A stretch of 64,000 bases of DNA from Eudromia elegans (taxonomy: Eukaryota; Chordata; Aves; Tinamiformes; Tinamidae). The translations under genes were made by a program, and so were the position numbers. Below, in pieces: positions 1 to 12,000 of this stretch (positions are counted from its first letter, which is position 1; each line of letters opens with the position of its first letter). The notes under the pieces are model-generated. The model made no database searches and was not told the DNA's origin. It saw only the letters and a program-made list of their open reading frames with translations. The stretch spans positions 6,138,786 to 6,202,785 of the forward strand of contig PTEX01000024.1 of the NCBI GenBank assembly GCA_003342815.1, read 5' to 3'.

Positions 1-2515
1 AAATTCTGCTCTTTCTCTGTGATGGCTGCCTTTATATACTCTATTCCTATCATCTCAAGAGCAAAAGCTTTTAAAACCATGTTTCATCTCTGGGGAGAAG
101 AGTTTGTATAGCGCCATATGAAATATGTCCTTTAGTTGTCCTTTTCTGAGGGACCTTTGTCTAAATAAAGAGCCAGAGCCTGAGACCTTAATATGACTTA
201 ATATAAGCCACCTGCTTGTTTATTGGTTTCCTTGTCAGATTGGTGATGGAGACAGCGTGTCCCACATTGCTCTCTCTAATCTGACACCTCATACATTGTC
301 TGTTATCAGAACAAAATGGAAAAGAAAATCCTTTATAGATGCCTCTTTGGGAACCTTCAGAAAATAAGATTTCAACAATGCTGAGATTTTTATGACAACA
401 TAATTAGAGCTTCCACCAGATTGAAGAAACTCAATTTGCTGGAAGCTGTGTAAGCTGATTTAGGGTCAAATCCCAGAGTTCTTATTCATGCCTTCCCCCG
501 AATTTCCATTGCTCTCGCTGGCATAACTCAAGCTCGGTGTTTGTGGCAGAGTGTCCCTGTGCGTCGTTACTTGTTATTCCAATGGGCATTCTTCCTTCTC
601 ACAAGCTATGATTCAGAGAGATGTTGGAAAGATGTTACTGATGCAGTTAGAGCAAATAAGATCATCTATGCCTGCCGTGCTGACTTGAACGTTCACTTGC
701 TGCTATAAAGATGTGAAGATTAGTTTGAACTTGATAATCTCTTGTAATGTAGCCATGTGTCGACAAAGCCGCGGGTGTGACCACAGAGATAATTTTGAGT
801 CTATTGTATGTTCTGTGTTTTTCTCACAGTTCTGCTTATAAAAGTTCAAATCTCTAGTAAGGAGAACAGGGAATCAGTGTTTTCCTTTTATTTCCCTTTC
901 TTAAAATAGTATTGCACAGTTGTTTGTCAGCAAATCTGATCAAACCGGCTGAATTTAGGAGGGCAAAGATGTGTTTTTCTAACAGCTAGCTTGATCTAAC
1001 CCCAGATTGCATCTGAGAGCCAAGGTGTATTCAGGTTGATCTAGCAAGGGCAACCTGTAACAGAACCATTGCAGCAGTGGCACGGGGTTCAGTTCACCTA
1101 GCTGCTCCTTCAGAAGGGTGTCAGTGTATAGACCAGCTGCAGGAGCAGGTTGCTGCTCTGCAGTCTTGTTTGTGGATCACACAGAAGGTAGAACCCAACA
1201 GTGTTCCCTCGACTCTGTGCTCTCTGCAGTACTCAGAAGAGACGGGAGCATTCGGGCTCCTTCTCCTCCTAGGGATGGGATGAGATTCTGAATTCACACA
1301 GGGAGTGCAGCAATGGTGAAAACTTTACTGGGATTTCTTCAAATCACTTTGTTAACCTCAGTAGTAGGTGGAGACACGTTTTATATTGTTATTATCATTT
1401 TCCAGTAGCTTTTAGAGATACTGCTTAACCCAAGAGTCCCTTTGAGCTAGGTGCTATACAAACATGATTTACACGTTTCCTTGTGACAGTGTTTTTAATC
1501 CTCAGACTATAAAGTAAACGAAAGGCAGCAGAAAGGAAATACTGCCCTTTTTGGTGCAAAGAGAACTGAAGGACAAAATTGCAACCGAAGGCATATGAGT
1601 GACCAGTAGAAAGCAAGAAATGAGCTTTGGTTTTTGCTGTGATGGTGTGGATGTTCCTGTGATAGCTGGGGAGGAAGGCTCGCTAACGAGTCTGGAGTTA
1701 ATCCCATTAGCCGCCTAAGCTCCGTGCTCCTTCCCGTCCGCAGCGTGAAGGGCAGCAGCTCCTGCCATGGCGTGCGTTGGGTTCAGCGGAGCCAGGATGG
1801 GACTTGCTGGCATCCCAGGCTCCCGCTTTTGGCGTTTCTTGTGCAGCACGGAGCTCGCTAATGTACCATGGCAGCAAGCTGGGAGACCACGACCATCCTC
1901 TGGAAGGGGCCGCCCTGCTTTAGTTCTGTACTTGGATGCTCTTATTAGCTCAAACTGATTTTTTTCATTGTCTGAACGCTCCCAGCTTTCTAGAGCTTGA
2001 CATTGTAGGAAGCAGAGGGTTGAGATGACAAACAGTTTATAAGCTTTTAGCAATGCAGTAATCTTTTTTTATCAAAATGGCTGTAGTTTGTACTCAGAAT
2101 GAGCCTTCCCAGTAAATCACTCTTGCCCAGTTAAACAGAACTGGATTCTACCCTGCTCCTCCTCAGGGGCGAGTTCAGATTCAGACAGGAAAGCTGCAGC
2201 CTGCGTAAAACGTCGGGGTTGGGTGCTGCGAGCTGGCGAGTCTCCTCGGGTACAAGCTGAGGGTGCTCAGGTGCAGGCTCCGCATGGCCTGGGCTTGGCA
2301 GCAGCAGCGTGCTCGATGCTCCCTGCGCCCTCCTCATGCCAGTGTTCCTTCGCTGCCATTCCCAGTCTCCCGAGGCTCCCATTTAGTGACATCCAGCAGA
2401 AAGGAGCAAACAGCAGAAACGACAGGAGGAACGTGGCGGGACAGAGCATTTCCAAGGCAGGGAGATGCTCTGCTGCAGCAGCACCTTCCTCGGGCTCATT
2501 GCAGGCGACCAGGGG
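1..2515. other. Non-coding stretch, mostly single copy
   Basis: No repeat family or gene is recognisable here. The background is AT-leaning with short ordinary motifs. Open frames reach 117 codons on the plus strand near 2.2-2.6 kb, where they enter a CpG-rich patch, and they overlap frames of similar length on the other strand, as expected for chance frames in GC-rich DNA. One short plus-strand frame at 1077-1283 encodes a leucine- and glutamine-rich segment and is listed separately. Confidence 0.6.
1077..1283 (+). other. Short open frame with coiled-coil-like segment, doubtful
   Basis: This 68-codon frame contains the segment CIDQLQEQVAALQSCL (about residues 17-32), whose leucine, valine and isoleucine spacing is typical of a short coiled coil. 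The general look resembles, from memory, the coiled-coil part of ORF1-type proteins of avian CR1 LINEs, but the match is short and the rest of the frame shows nothing of that family. It ends in a hydrophobic run (GLLLLLGMG). There is no neighbouring gene or clear splice context. It may be a chance frame, a very old LINE fragment, or part of a lineage-specific exon. Confidence 0.15.
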
Positions 2516-2652
2516 CTGCTCCCTGCGCCCCGCGGCCTCCGCCGGAACGGGCCTCGAGTCTCCGCTGCCTCCATGAATCATCCTAATCCGGAGTGGCAGG
2601 ACGCAGGCCCGCAGCGCTCGGCTCTAGGCAAGAGGACTCCGCGCTTGCCGGG
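2516..2652. other. CpG-rich patch
   Basis: About 17 CpG dinucleotides can be counted in roughly 140 bp, against a CpG-poor background on both sides. GC content is high throughout. No promoter element or exon is recognisable. Overlapping open frames occur on both strands, as is usual in GC-rich sequence. The patch is smaller than classical CpG islands and could be an orphan island, a gene-conversion footprint or an unrecognised first exon. Confidence 0.45.
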
Positions 2653-4557
2653 ATCTTGCTTTCTGTAGCAGCAGCAGGCAGGTTAGGGGTGCATTTCTGT
2701 AGTTATTCTTGGAGAGCTACCCTGTTTTGAGCTGTCAAGTAAAATCTCTAATCCAAGTTTTCTAATTCATTAGCTCTTGAATCAAACATCTGAGCTTTGT
2801 ATGCATAGCTGGCTCTATCTGAAGGGCTACAAAAGGCAGCTTGAGCTGTTTCTCAAGATTTTTGCTGTTTTTCTTATCTTCTTTTTTTCTTTTTCAATAA
2901 GGTCTCTCTTTATTGTGGCAGGATGTGGCGTGGGGGGCGAATTCTCCTGCTCCGTCCAAGTGACACAAGGTCACTTAGACTGACATAAAAATACATTCCC
3001 TGCTGCCACTGTGGGAGATGTAATCTCGTCATTTTAATGGGCAGTGAACAAGGGCTGCCTCAATATTTCTGTCAATGTTACTCAGTTCCAGTGCATGCCC
3101 CAAGGCATGGGTCACACTTTCAAACAGTGGCAAAAATATTAGCATTTTTAGGCAGAACTAAGTGCTAAAAGCTTTGGTAATTGTAAGCCCCAGTGAAAAA
3201 GAAGCCCAGTGCATTTCAAAGAAAATAGCCACAGATCTCTTTCTTTGCTTGAACAAATGATGATGACCTTGTACCCTGCAGAACGACGCTATGAAAAGTC
3301 TTGGTGTAATTCCCAATACTGTTCCAAGCTTTTCATGGGATTTTCTGGGCCTCTGGCTCCACAGGCCCTGTGCTCCTGCTTTGAAAATGGGTAACAATTC
3401 TCCCCTTTGACCACTGCAGTTCCAGGGCTGGAGGCCGGTGGCACCTAAGTGTTTCTCTAGCACTTAACAGATTCTTGGTGTTGTGTAAAATATCAAGGTA
3501 ATTTATATCAATCGTTTATAAAGCGAGGGAGCAAAATCATCATGCTTTCTGAATATCTAGTGGAAACCGTGTGAAATTAATTCTAATGTAAGGAAGGCTG
3601 GTTTCTAAACTTCATTACTATTAACAAGTGAGTTTTTAAAGAATGTCAACTCTGAGAACCAAGCGGGGTTACGCTCTATGTATGATTTTTTTCAGATCTG
3701 TTTATGATAAGAGATGCTGTAGTTTAATGCATGTCGTAACCTTATGAAACACATAATCTAAATTTTCTGTTAACCCTGTTTTTTTCTTCCATTTAAATTG
3801 CAATATTTTTCTTTAAGAAAACACTTTACATCATGTTGCCAAGCAACAGAATATGCTTTTGGGTTGAAATGCTGACATTTCCCCCCATATTCATAATGCA
3901 CCCACTGCTCACTCCTCCCTCTTGGCCAGTTCTGAGGGTCTCTGCATATAAATGTAAATCTGCAAGGAAGAGATGGGTTTTTTGGGCCAGAAAAGGCTGG
4001 CTGCTGTATTCTTCTTTTTCTGTGCTTGTGAGTCTCTGTAAGTGGGTGATCATTTTAAACCTTAGGGATACTGATGTATCAACATCTCTAACGTAATTCA
4101 AGAGATGGGCAGATACAAGGGCATTTCTGTAGCACCAGAAGGCACCTAAATTCTCTCTCAACCAAATGTTTGTGCTGGAACTCACCTTCAAGCAATCTTG
4201 GATCTGCTCCAAATGATGGGGAAAAAAAAAAAAAAAAAGCGCCCTCCAATGAGCTTGAAGACCCAGAACATGCTGTAAAAATAAGTAAATTCTATTTTGC
4301 CTTATTACCCTCTGGAGATGTTCATAAAATTGAATACATGAATATGAGAGTCCGATAGTCCTCAGGCTATTCTGATGCAATTCATGTATTTCCTCCCTCC
4401 CCTAAGAGAATAGGTGATGTTGAAGTCTAACTGTAGCAATTCATAGGGAATTACTTTAGGTCCATAGTGAGCAGAGGCTATAGTAAGTGAAACATGGAAT
4501 GATATTAAACAGAAACATTTATTGAAAATATCTAATCCATGCAGCTTCACCAATGAT
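2653..4557. other. Non-coding AT-rich stretch
   Basis: AT-rich sequence with a T-rich run near 2.88 kb and a poly(A) run at 4222-4238. The minus-strand frame at 3826-4380 (184 codons) is the longest in the window, but it runs through the poly(A) tract as a string of phenylalanines and shows no known domain. I take it as chance. Confidence 0.55.
4222..4238. repeat. Poly(A) tract, 17 nt
   Basis: An uninterrupted run of 17 adenines follows a short G run. No transcript-like or SINE-like sequence is recognisable upstream and no flanking target duplication was seen, so a plain slippage homopolymer is the simplest reading. Confidence 0.9.
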
Positions 4558-4725
4558 TCACATAGAATTTCAGGCCTGAAGTTGACCTGTTAGTCCAAGA
4601 CTGCACGCACTGCTTCCCTGTAATAATCTAACAGTCGTGCCAGGTCATCTCCATCTCGCTTTACTAAATCCATATCTTCCATTTTTGGCAACCCCTTATC
4701 TTTGCTGAAGAATAGCTAAACGGAG
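4558..4725 (-). mobile_element. Possible very old CR1 LINE 3' fragment
   Basis: The block starts with catagaatttcagg, followed by a spaced likeness to the antisense of the CR1 3' end (a 'tgacctgttagtccaa' segment where CR1 copies typically read like gatcatctagtccaa), then 'ctgcacgcactg'. Similarity fades after about 60 bp and the rest is only tentatively included. If real, the element lies on the minus strand and is much more diverged than the copy at 36.6 kb. Chance similarity is a serious alternative. Confidence 0.3.
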
Positions 4726-5438
4726 CAATTTAAAACTTCTTAAATCTGTTTTGACTCCTGTGTAGTCTTCTGAATATGTAGAAACATATTTGTGGATAAA
4801 GCCCCTGGTCTGCAGGGGACATGGAAAACAACTGGGAGAAAAGTTTAAAAGTGGAAGGGCTTAATTGTGGGGTATGGCTGGCTGGGCTTCGTATAAATAA
4901 GTGCCAGTACCGAAACTCACATTTATTTTTCAAACTTTGAGGGCACAAAGGAGCTTTGTGGACTGGATACAGCTCTGCTTATGAGGTAGGCAGAGCAGAT
5001 TCTCACATCTGCTTCCTGTAGGGTCTTTTATCATCTTCTGAAGCATCTGGTCCTAGCAACTGTTGGGGAGTCAATGATAATACACCATGAATATGGTCAG
5101 CCTTGGCAACTCCTTGCCCTGGTGCAGAACACTGCCAATAGAGGAAGTCAGGCAGGGGTGGCACTAGCATAAAATAATTGATGTGGCTTTGGGGACAACG
5201 CTGAAGTAGCAAAGTGGAAGAGTAAACAGTGGGTTGATGCAGTCCATGAACAATTCTCGCTGATTCAGCAGCTTGTGAAGTGGTTAATTGGTATTGATTG
5301 TGCTGCTAGTTAAACAAGAATGTTTGTTTTTATATGCAGGACACAGGCAAGGTTAGAACTTCCTTGCGAAACTTTAGGGCACCTCCACTTGAACACTGAA
5401 GCATCACTTGAAATTTGTGAGCTAAAGAGATCTCAGTG

Positions 5439-5488
5439 AAAAAAAAAGTGTGTGTGTGTATATATATATATATACATACACATATGTG
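5439..5488. repeat. Compound A/GT/AT microsatellite
   Basis: A run of nine adenines is followed by alternating GT (about 12 nt), then alternating TA (about 16 nt), then a mixed catacacatatgtg end. Alternating purine-pyrimidine tracts of this kind are slippage-prone and likely polymorphic. Confidence 0.9.
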
Positions 5489-6034
5489 GATCTTTTTGGA
5501 TTTTATCTCCTTTCTTGTTTAGCTCTTCAAAAAAATGCAGTTATGAGAGAAAGGGAAAGGGACAACTCACAACAAGTCTTGAGCTGCATGAAAAATTTCT
5601 GAGATTTGAAATATATCCCTAGTGGAGAATGAAATCCAGAGCTTCTAATGAAAATGAGATCACTCGAGGAGCTTCATGGCTGGGGACTCGCTAGGCTGGC
5701 AACTGTGGACTCAGCTCTCTCATAATGAAGTGCAGCATGTTCTTTATCCTCTGTGTAGTAGATGAGACTTAGCTTCTAATTTTTGATTTGCATTAGCTAC
5801 TGATTATTCTCTAGCTTTCACCAGAGAAAATTTGGATGAAAATTTTATTAAACAGGATGCAGGTCTCTGAAAAGTTTCAATCTCAACTAATTGGCTTATT
5901 CAGATAGGAAAAACTTCATTTAAAAAGAATCAGCTGCAATTATAAGACCTTAAATTTCATTATGTATGTGAGGTTTTCTGACTTTACCCAAAACAAGGTG
6001 CTTTCCACACCAGTACTGCATCAGAATGAAGATC

Positions 6035-6060
6035 TCTGTGTGTGCGCGCGTGCACGCATG
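6035..6060. repeat. Short GT/GC alternating tract
   Basis: About 26 bp of alternating purine and pyrimidine (tgtgtgtgcgcgcgtgcacg) followed by catg. Such sequence can adopt left-handed DNA in vitro. It is short and may be an eroded microsatellite. Confidence 0.75.
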
Positions 6061-7557
6061 TTTAAAAGTGAAGACAGATTAGACAAATGAATGAGTCTAA
6101 TGAGCTTAATTAAAATTAATAGTGAATTTAAAAATGAGAAAATAATTATGGCATAAGTAAATGCCAATGCCATAGCAATATGAAGAAAGCAACTGTAAGA
6201 GACTCTGAAGGTGCCTGGGGAGACGTTGCCTTGGGTTTCTAAGGGTGATGCTCGGGGTGCTGAGCGCTGGGGCACTTAGGTGTTGGTGACAGTAAATACA
6301 ATCCCAACATGCTATAGGCTCCCTTGCTGCCTTGTTTATCCAGAAGGCAACTGGGTGCTGGACTAAGAGCTCCTACTTGCAGTGATTTTTAGTTGACGTT
6401 TTTACGTTAGGTCTAAATCTAATCTTGGCTGTCCAGGCACAGACAACCTTACACAAAGTATAAAACTGTGAGTTTTCTCCCTGAAATGTTTTCCAGAATA
6501 AAATTAAGGAAACTCGCAGCATGTCAACCTGGAAACATTCCCAGTGTGTTGCCCCGTGGTGGAGAGCTTTGGAAACTAGAGGAAACTCCTGTCTTTGTGT
6601 AGTCAGATCTCCACTGAAGCTAGGATGGCATTCAAACCTCACGCATATTTTCAGTCGCCAGCTGATAATAGATCAACAATATGTCAATAAAGGGGACTTC
6701 TCTAAAAGCAAGTTTTATCTTCCTCTCTCGCTGGCTCTGATCATTAGTCTGGCAAAGACAGGTAATTCCTTTGAAGCATCGTCAGTGACAAACACTTAGC
6801 TGAGGTGCTTATGTCAAGATTTGAGCTGTTAAAAGTCGCTGTCACTCACCGAAATGGGAGTCTTGCTCTTTCGGCTTATCTCCCTTTACAACTTACTTCT
6901 TCAGGACCGTAATTCTATCTCTATAGTTTGTTCCGTCACTTTTTATTTTCCCAAAGGAAGAAGAGTTTGTGCATACAACTGTGTCAGGCATCTTAAAAGC
7001 TTCCACTAAGACACTTAAAAAGCAGAGACATTCCAGATTCTCGCTGTTTTCATTTCTGGTTCATGGATTTCTTGGTAATTTAGAAAAGAAACCAAGTTTC
7101 ATGCGCAGGTTGAGACATGCCCAGTCTCCTGAATGAGGCAATAAGGTGCCCTTGTACTCTGCAGCTAGCATGGAGACTGGCAGTCTGCGAATTAACTGAA
7201 AAGGGGGGTGTTTTGGTTTTGATTTTTAGCTTTCTGTCTGTAAACTCTGAGGAGAGCTTTTTCCAAAGTGTTGAAGCACTTTAACAACAGGACTGTGGCA
7301 TTTTCTGAAAGAAAGAGGAATTAAAAGCTTTAAATTTTCCTGCACACATTGAAGTTTTGATCACATGAAGGGAATTTCTGTGGGCTGTTTCAATATCTTG
7401 ACATTTGTAATAGTTAATGGGGTTTTTTGTTTTGTTCTCTTGGGCACACTTGCTCACCCATTTGCTTTCTCAGTCAGCTCATTTATTTTGATTTGTATCT
7501 TTTCAAAGAAAGCAAGGTCCGGATCATATGAATTAAATGAGCCAAAACATATGTGAG

Positions 7558-7583
7558 AGATATATATCTGTGTGTGTGTGTGT
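7558..7583. repeat. AT/TG microsatellite
   Basis: A short ata-tat alternation passes into seven and a half TG units. A simple slippage repeat with no associated gene. Confidence 0.85.
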
Positions 7584-8994
7584 CTTACTACTGTCTTAGT
7601 GCAATATGGTTCACAGGGGTTCAAGATCTTCCTTTGCAGACCCTCATGTAGGCGGGGGGTGTATCTGTCCCTTTCAGAAAGCATTTTACCTGGTTACTTG
7701 GCACTGGTGACAGGATACTGCACTGAAGCTGAAAGTTTAGCTACCAAAGGGAAATCTCTGTCATAGGGTTAACTGTAAGTGGTGGGGCCACCCCAGCTCA
7801 CTTGGCCTGGGCACGTCAGGCAGTGTCTGAGAAGAGCTGTACTCTACCAAAGGCTTCCTAAAAATAACTGTTTGCTAAGGCTGTCTTCTCATTTTAATAC
7901 TGATGCTTAATTTCATTAGCTAGTAGTTTGTGTGGTCATTCTATTTTGTTTTCATTAGCAGCTAGTTGTGAGCACCTGTGCCCATTTCAGTTTATTTAAA
8001 GGAGTATTTGCAAACCTAATAAGATCATTGTACTCGCAACATCACAAAGCTGGAGCTTATGTCAGATCCCTTCAGGCTTTACATCAGTGTAACGTCCCTG
8101 ATTATGTTTATTCCACTTTGTGACCCCTGGCATCTTCATCAGGTGACATGGATGTCACCCTATAGATAAAACACGCTTTGAGATGAGTCAGTGCTGTGGC
8201 CTGGTGATCAAATAGGGAGGGACTCCAGCTTCTTGAGTGTGTATCCAAGTCCAACATTTTTCTGTCCGAAACAGAATCACAGTTTTGTGCAGTGGCCCAG
8301 TGATGTTCTTCATGCTGGTGAGAACTGACTGGGCTTAAAGAAGCTGATGGTGAAACTGCCAGGGGCTTCCACAGACCCAGGCTGTCCACAAGGGCAGAAA
8401 CCCTGCTTCAGATCTAGTGCTTCTACAGTTAGCAGTGTCTTAGGGAAAAATGGTCTTGTATGATGGACCGTGTTCCTTCTGCAGCAATGCTTAACAGCAC
8501 CTGAACCAAACCAAACGCATGCTCCAAAGTCTGTGAAATTTGCCCATCCTTTGTAGTTGAGTTCCTCACTTAGAAATTAGATAATACTGAGTAAAAGAAA
8601 ATTGCTGAAATTTGAATTGCTTGTACACCCACAGAAACGCAGTGGGCTTGGAGTGTGACTGATGCACAAAGACAAGGAATGCATAGAACTTGTTCACAGA
8701 CGTTGGTAATGGCCAGTTTAAGGCCTGGTTTGGGAGAAGGGTGAATTCTGAGAACGTGATAGGAAATTTGTTTTGCACTAAGACCCAAGTGAAAGCATGA
8801 AGAAAGACCCGGAGAGCAGGTTAGGAGAACCTTAAGGAGGAAAGCTGGCATTTGAATCGTGCCATGGTTTTAGAAAAATGGTGCATTTGGTTGAACACAA
8901 CCCAGTGGTAAAACTTGCTAAAAAGAAAATGGAGGCCAATGCAGAGCAATATTTGTTACTTATCTGGGCTAATGAACAATTTGAAGATGCTAAT

Positions 8995-9086
8995 TTTCTT
9001 TTCTTTTTTTATTTTTTCTCTCATTTCTTTGCTAATTTGTTTTGCTGTGGAGGGATCTTTTTTGTTGTTTTTGTTAATTTTGGTTA
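8995..9086. repeat. T-rich low-complexity tract
   Basis: Over about 90 bp the plus strand is strongly T-rich with ttttct and ttttgtt variants. Low-complexity sequence. No polypyrimidine-AG acceptor with a convincing exon behind it could be identified. Confidence 0.7.
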
Positions 9087-12000
9087 AAGCATAATTTTAA
9101 AATACCAGCATTAGTCAGTCTTCAGTCCAATACATGCATTTTTTAGAAATGAAATGCTATTTTGTGTTTGTGCATGTGTTTTTAAATGCAGTTTGTTTAA
9201 CTGAAAAGGGAATTTTGCCTTTCAAGAAATTAAATATGATTTGATTAGAAATCTTGCACACATATCCCTTTTCCCTTCAAGTCCTTTCTGGGGCTTTGCA
9301 TAAACACAAGTTTTCTTTGTAATAACAGATGTCTCTGATGCCTGGTGAATAACAGAGCAAAATGACATGATTGCTGTTTAATCAAGACATGAGGATGTCG
9401 ACCTGCCTCCCTGTTGCCCGCAAGTGCTGCTGTGTGTCTTGTAAGACTGCGACGGTGGCTGCAACTGGTAGAGCTTTTATGCATCAACTCCAGCAGTATC
9501 ATTAAGTGAGATGTGACTCTGTATTCTGTCTATTGAAAATAAATGCTTATGGCCAGGAGAAGACAAGATGCAAATTATCTCTGCCAGTTCATAATTATGA
9601 GTGAATTTGACGCTGAAGCAATCTCTTACCTTTCCACAGTGCTGTGGGTTGGTGCTCCATGCACCAGGCTTCCGAAGAGGGACTAATTCTGCTTTCTGAT
9701 GTTCTCCTTACAAATTCATAAACCAAACCTTAACCTATGTTGAAACATCTTTCACCAGTGATAAAAAAGAGAATTCAGAGGTTTCTTCCTCATGCTGAGC
9801 TTTGTGGGAAGTGAAGGATGTGGGAGGTTCTCCCCCTTCCTAAGGCCTTGCTCTGGCAGCCTTGTCCATAACTCGGCAATTTGGGCCATTCTACATTCCC
9901 AGCTTCTGCTTGTTGCTCCCCACAGGAACTCCTGTTTGTGCTGTGGTTCTTGGAAGGTGGTTGCTCATTTCAGGGCTGGGGTTATCCTCCTGTACAGTAC
10001 AATTCCGTTTTCTGTCGTTTGCTTGTATTGGGTTTCAAGCCACCATTAAAACTATCGTGGTTATTGGGAAGACGTCGGGAATATTGCTGTGAAAATATTC
10101 ACATCCTCACTAAGAAATCTGCTAACTTGGATGGCTGCAGTTGACCTGTTTCAGTGCTTATTGCCAGCACTGACTTTCCATAACAGCACATGGAGCACCT
10201 TGCAGTGACTCACCTTGTGCAGCACAGGGAGCCAGCTCGGTTATCTTTGATTTTCCCACCTCTGCTTTCCTGCACTCTCTGTACCAAAAACACATTTAAT
10301 GCCACCCAGTTTAACTTTCTGCTCTGAAAAATATGGCTGTCGCCTTGCAAGCATAACTCAGGGGTGGCTCCCACTGATGGACTAGCTGGCGAGCACGTTG
10401 TGGGGAACGTGCTCCATATGCTTCATGTTCCACAGCATCCAGGAGCAGTTGGTAGCGAGACTACCAAGGCGGCACTCCAGATTTGCTTTGTGTCTAGTGT
10501 GTAGGCAATAAAGGGGGAAAAAAACAGAGGAACAAGTGTAAATTTCCTCTCCTTTTCTATACAAGCAACTATGGTACCTTAAAGGAACAATAGAAAAAAA
10601 AATTGCTTTTGTGGGACTGAGAATACATCATAAAGACTCTTTCCTAGATAACTGTTCAATTAGGCCTTTGTTGTACATCTCCAGTATGAAAAACCAAACA
10701 AATCTTGTGCAGTTTAGCTTTTTAACAAAATCAGCAGAACTGTGAATGAAAAGGAGTTTAAATCATTTCTACAGCAACGTCTTTGTCTTTTACAGAGATA
10801 TCCATGTATTTAAACTGTGAGAGCTAGAGAATGCAATAGCTTTAGTTTTGGATCATTTTTTCTGTCCTGAAGTTCATTCATTTCCTTCTACCTTCTTTCT
10901 TGAGCACAATGTATGCTTTTGTTTTTAATTTGCTGGGCCAAAACATAACTGTAAGGCCTGGAGACTGAGATCTTGATGCTCGTAGCGGGGCTGCTTTATT
11001 TGCAGCAGCAAAACAACCTTCCCCAAGTCCTAGTGTTGTTGGGGAGGAATTGCTGTGAAAGCTGCTGTCTCCCTGACGGATCAGGTTCTCAGCCCTTCTG
11101 CCGAGCCCTTTACCTCTGGTATTTGCATGGTAGATACACTGCCTGCTAGACGCTAATTCTTGGAAAATGCGCTAGAGCTGTGAAATCGTTTTAAATAGTC
11201 TGTTATTAGGAATTGCCATTAGTTGCAACAAGATTTCAACTGACGTCCCTTTTTAATGCGAACGGCTCCACGTCTTATGGCCACTTTTCTGAGTCATCCA
11301 GGTATTAAAATACTAAAAATCCAACTGTTTCCATAGTGACTGTTCTTATTTAATATTTTCCTTCTGCTGTCCTCTGTATGCCTTTGGAGTTGCTGCTGCT
11401 ATATCATTTATTTTCCTCCAGCAATTTGGCCTCATAACTGATGGATAAAATAGCAAACTCTAGAGATCTCTTTTCCCTCAGTATATGTCCAAGGCTGCTT
11501 TAATGTTAATAGAAATCCAGTTTGTGGAGAAGTTCATCACTTTGTAACTCATCCTCTTCTGCCAGAAAGCAGAAACTAATGTATGAACGTCATAGACATC
11601 CCCTTATGTTACCTTGGGGGCTGTCGGTTGCCTGCCCCAAAGCTCGCACCTTCTCGGAGGTTGGGCTTTGCTATCACAAAACTCGATCCTAAGGCAGCAC
11701 AGAGCTCAATGCAACATGTTAGTGCTGCACACCCTGCTTGGGTTCCCTCCACTTCACTAAGCGAGGGAGCCTCAGGGTTAGAAAATCCTGATGACTTTTG
11801 CTGAAGACTTAACATGATTTAGTAGCAGATTCAGGGGGGTTTGACAGGATACATTCAGGAAGGCAGCATGGTCCAGCACAGTTAATTGCACAAGTAGTGC
11901 AAAGAAGTCCATGGGCTTTTCTTGATATTGAGTTTACTACACAAAACTAGAGACTACCATTAGCCTAGATAAAAAGTCTTGACATTACATGGCTTTAAAC

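Noticed and set aside
3826-4380. 184-codon minus-strand open frame, longest in the window
   Set aside because: It runs through a poly(A) tract as poly-phenylalanine, shows no domain or family resemblance and has no supporting splice or promoter context.
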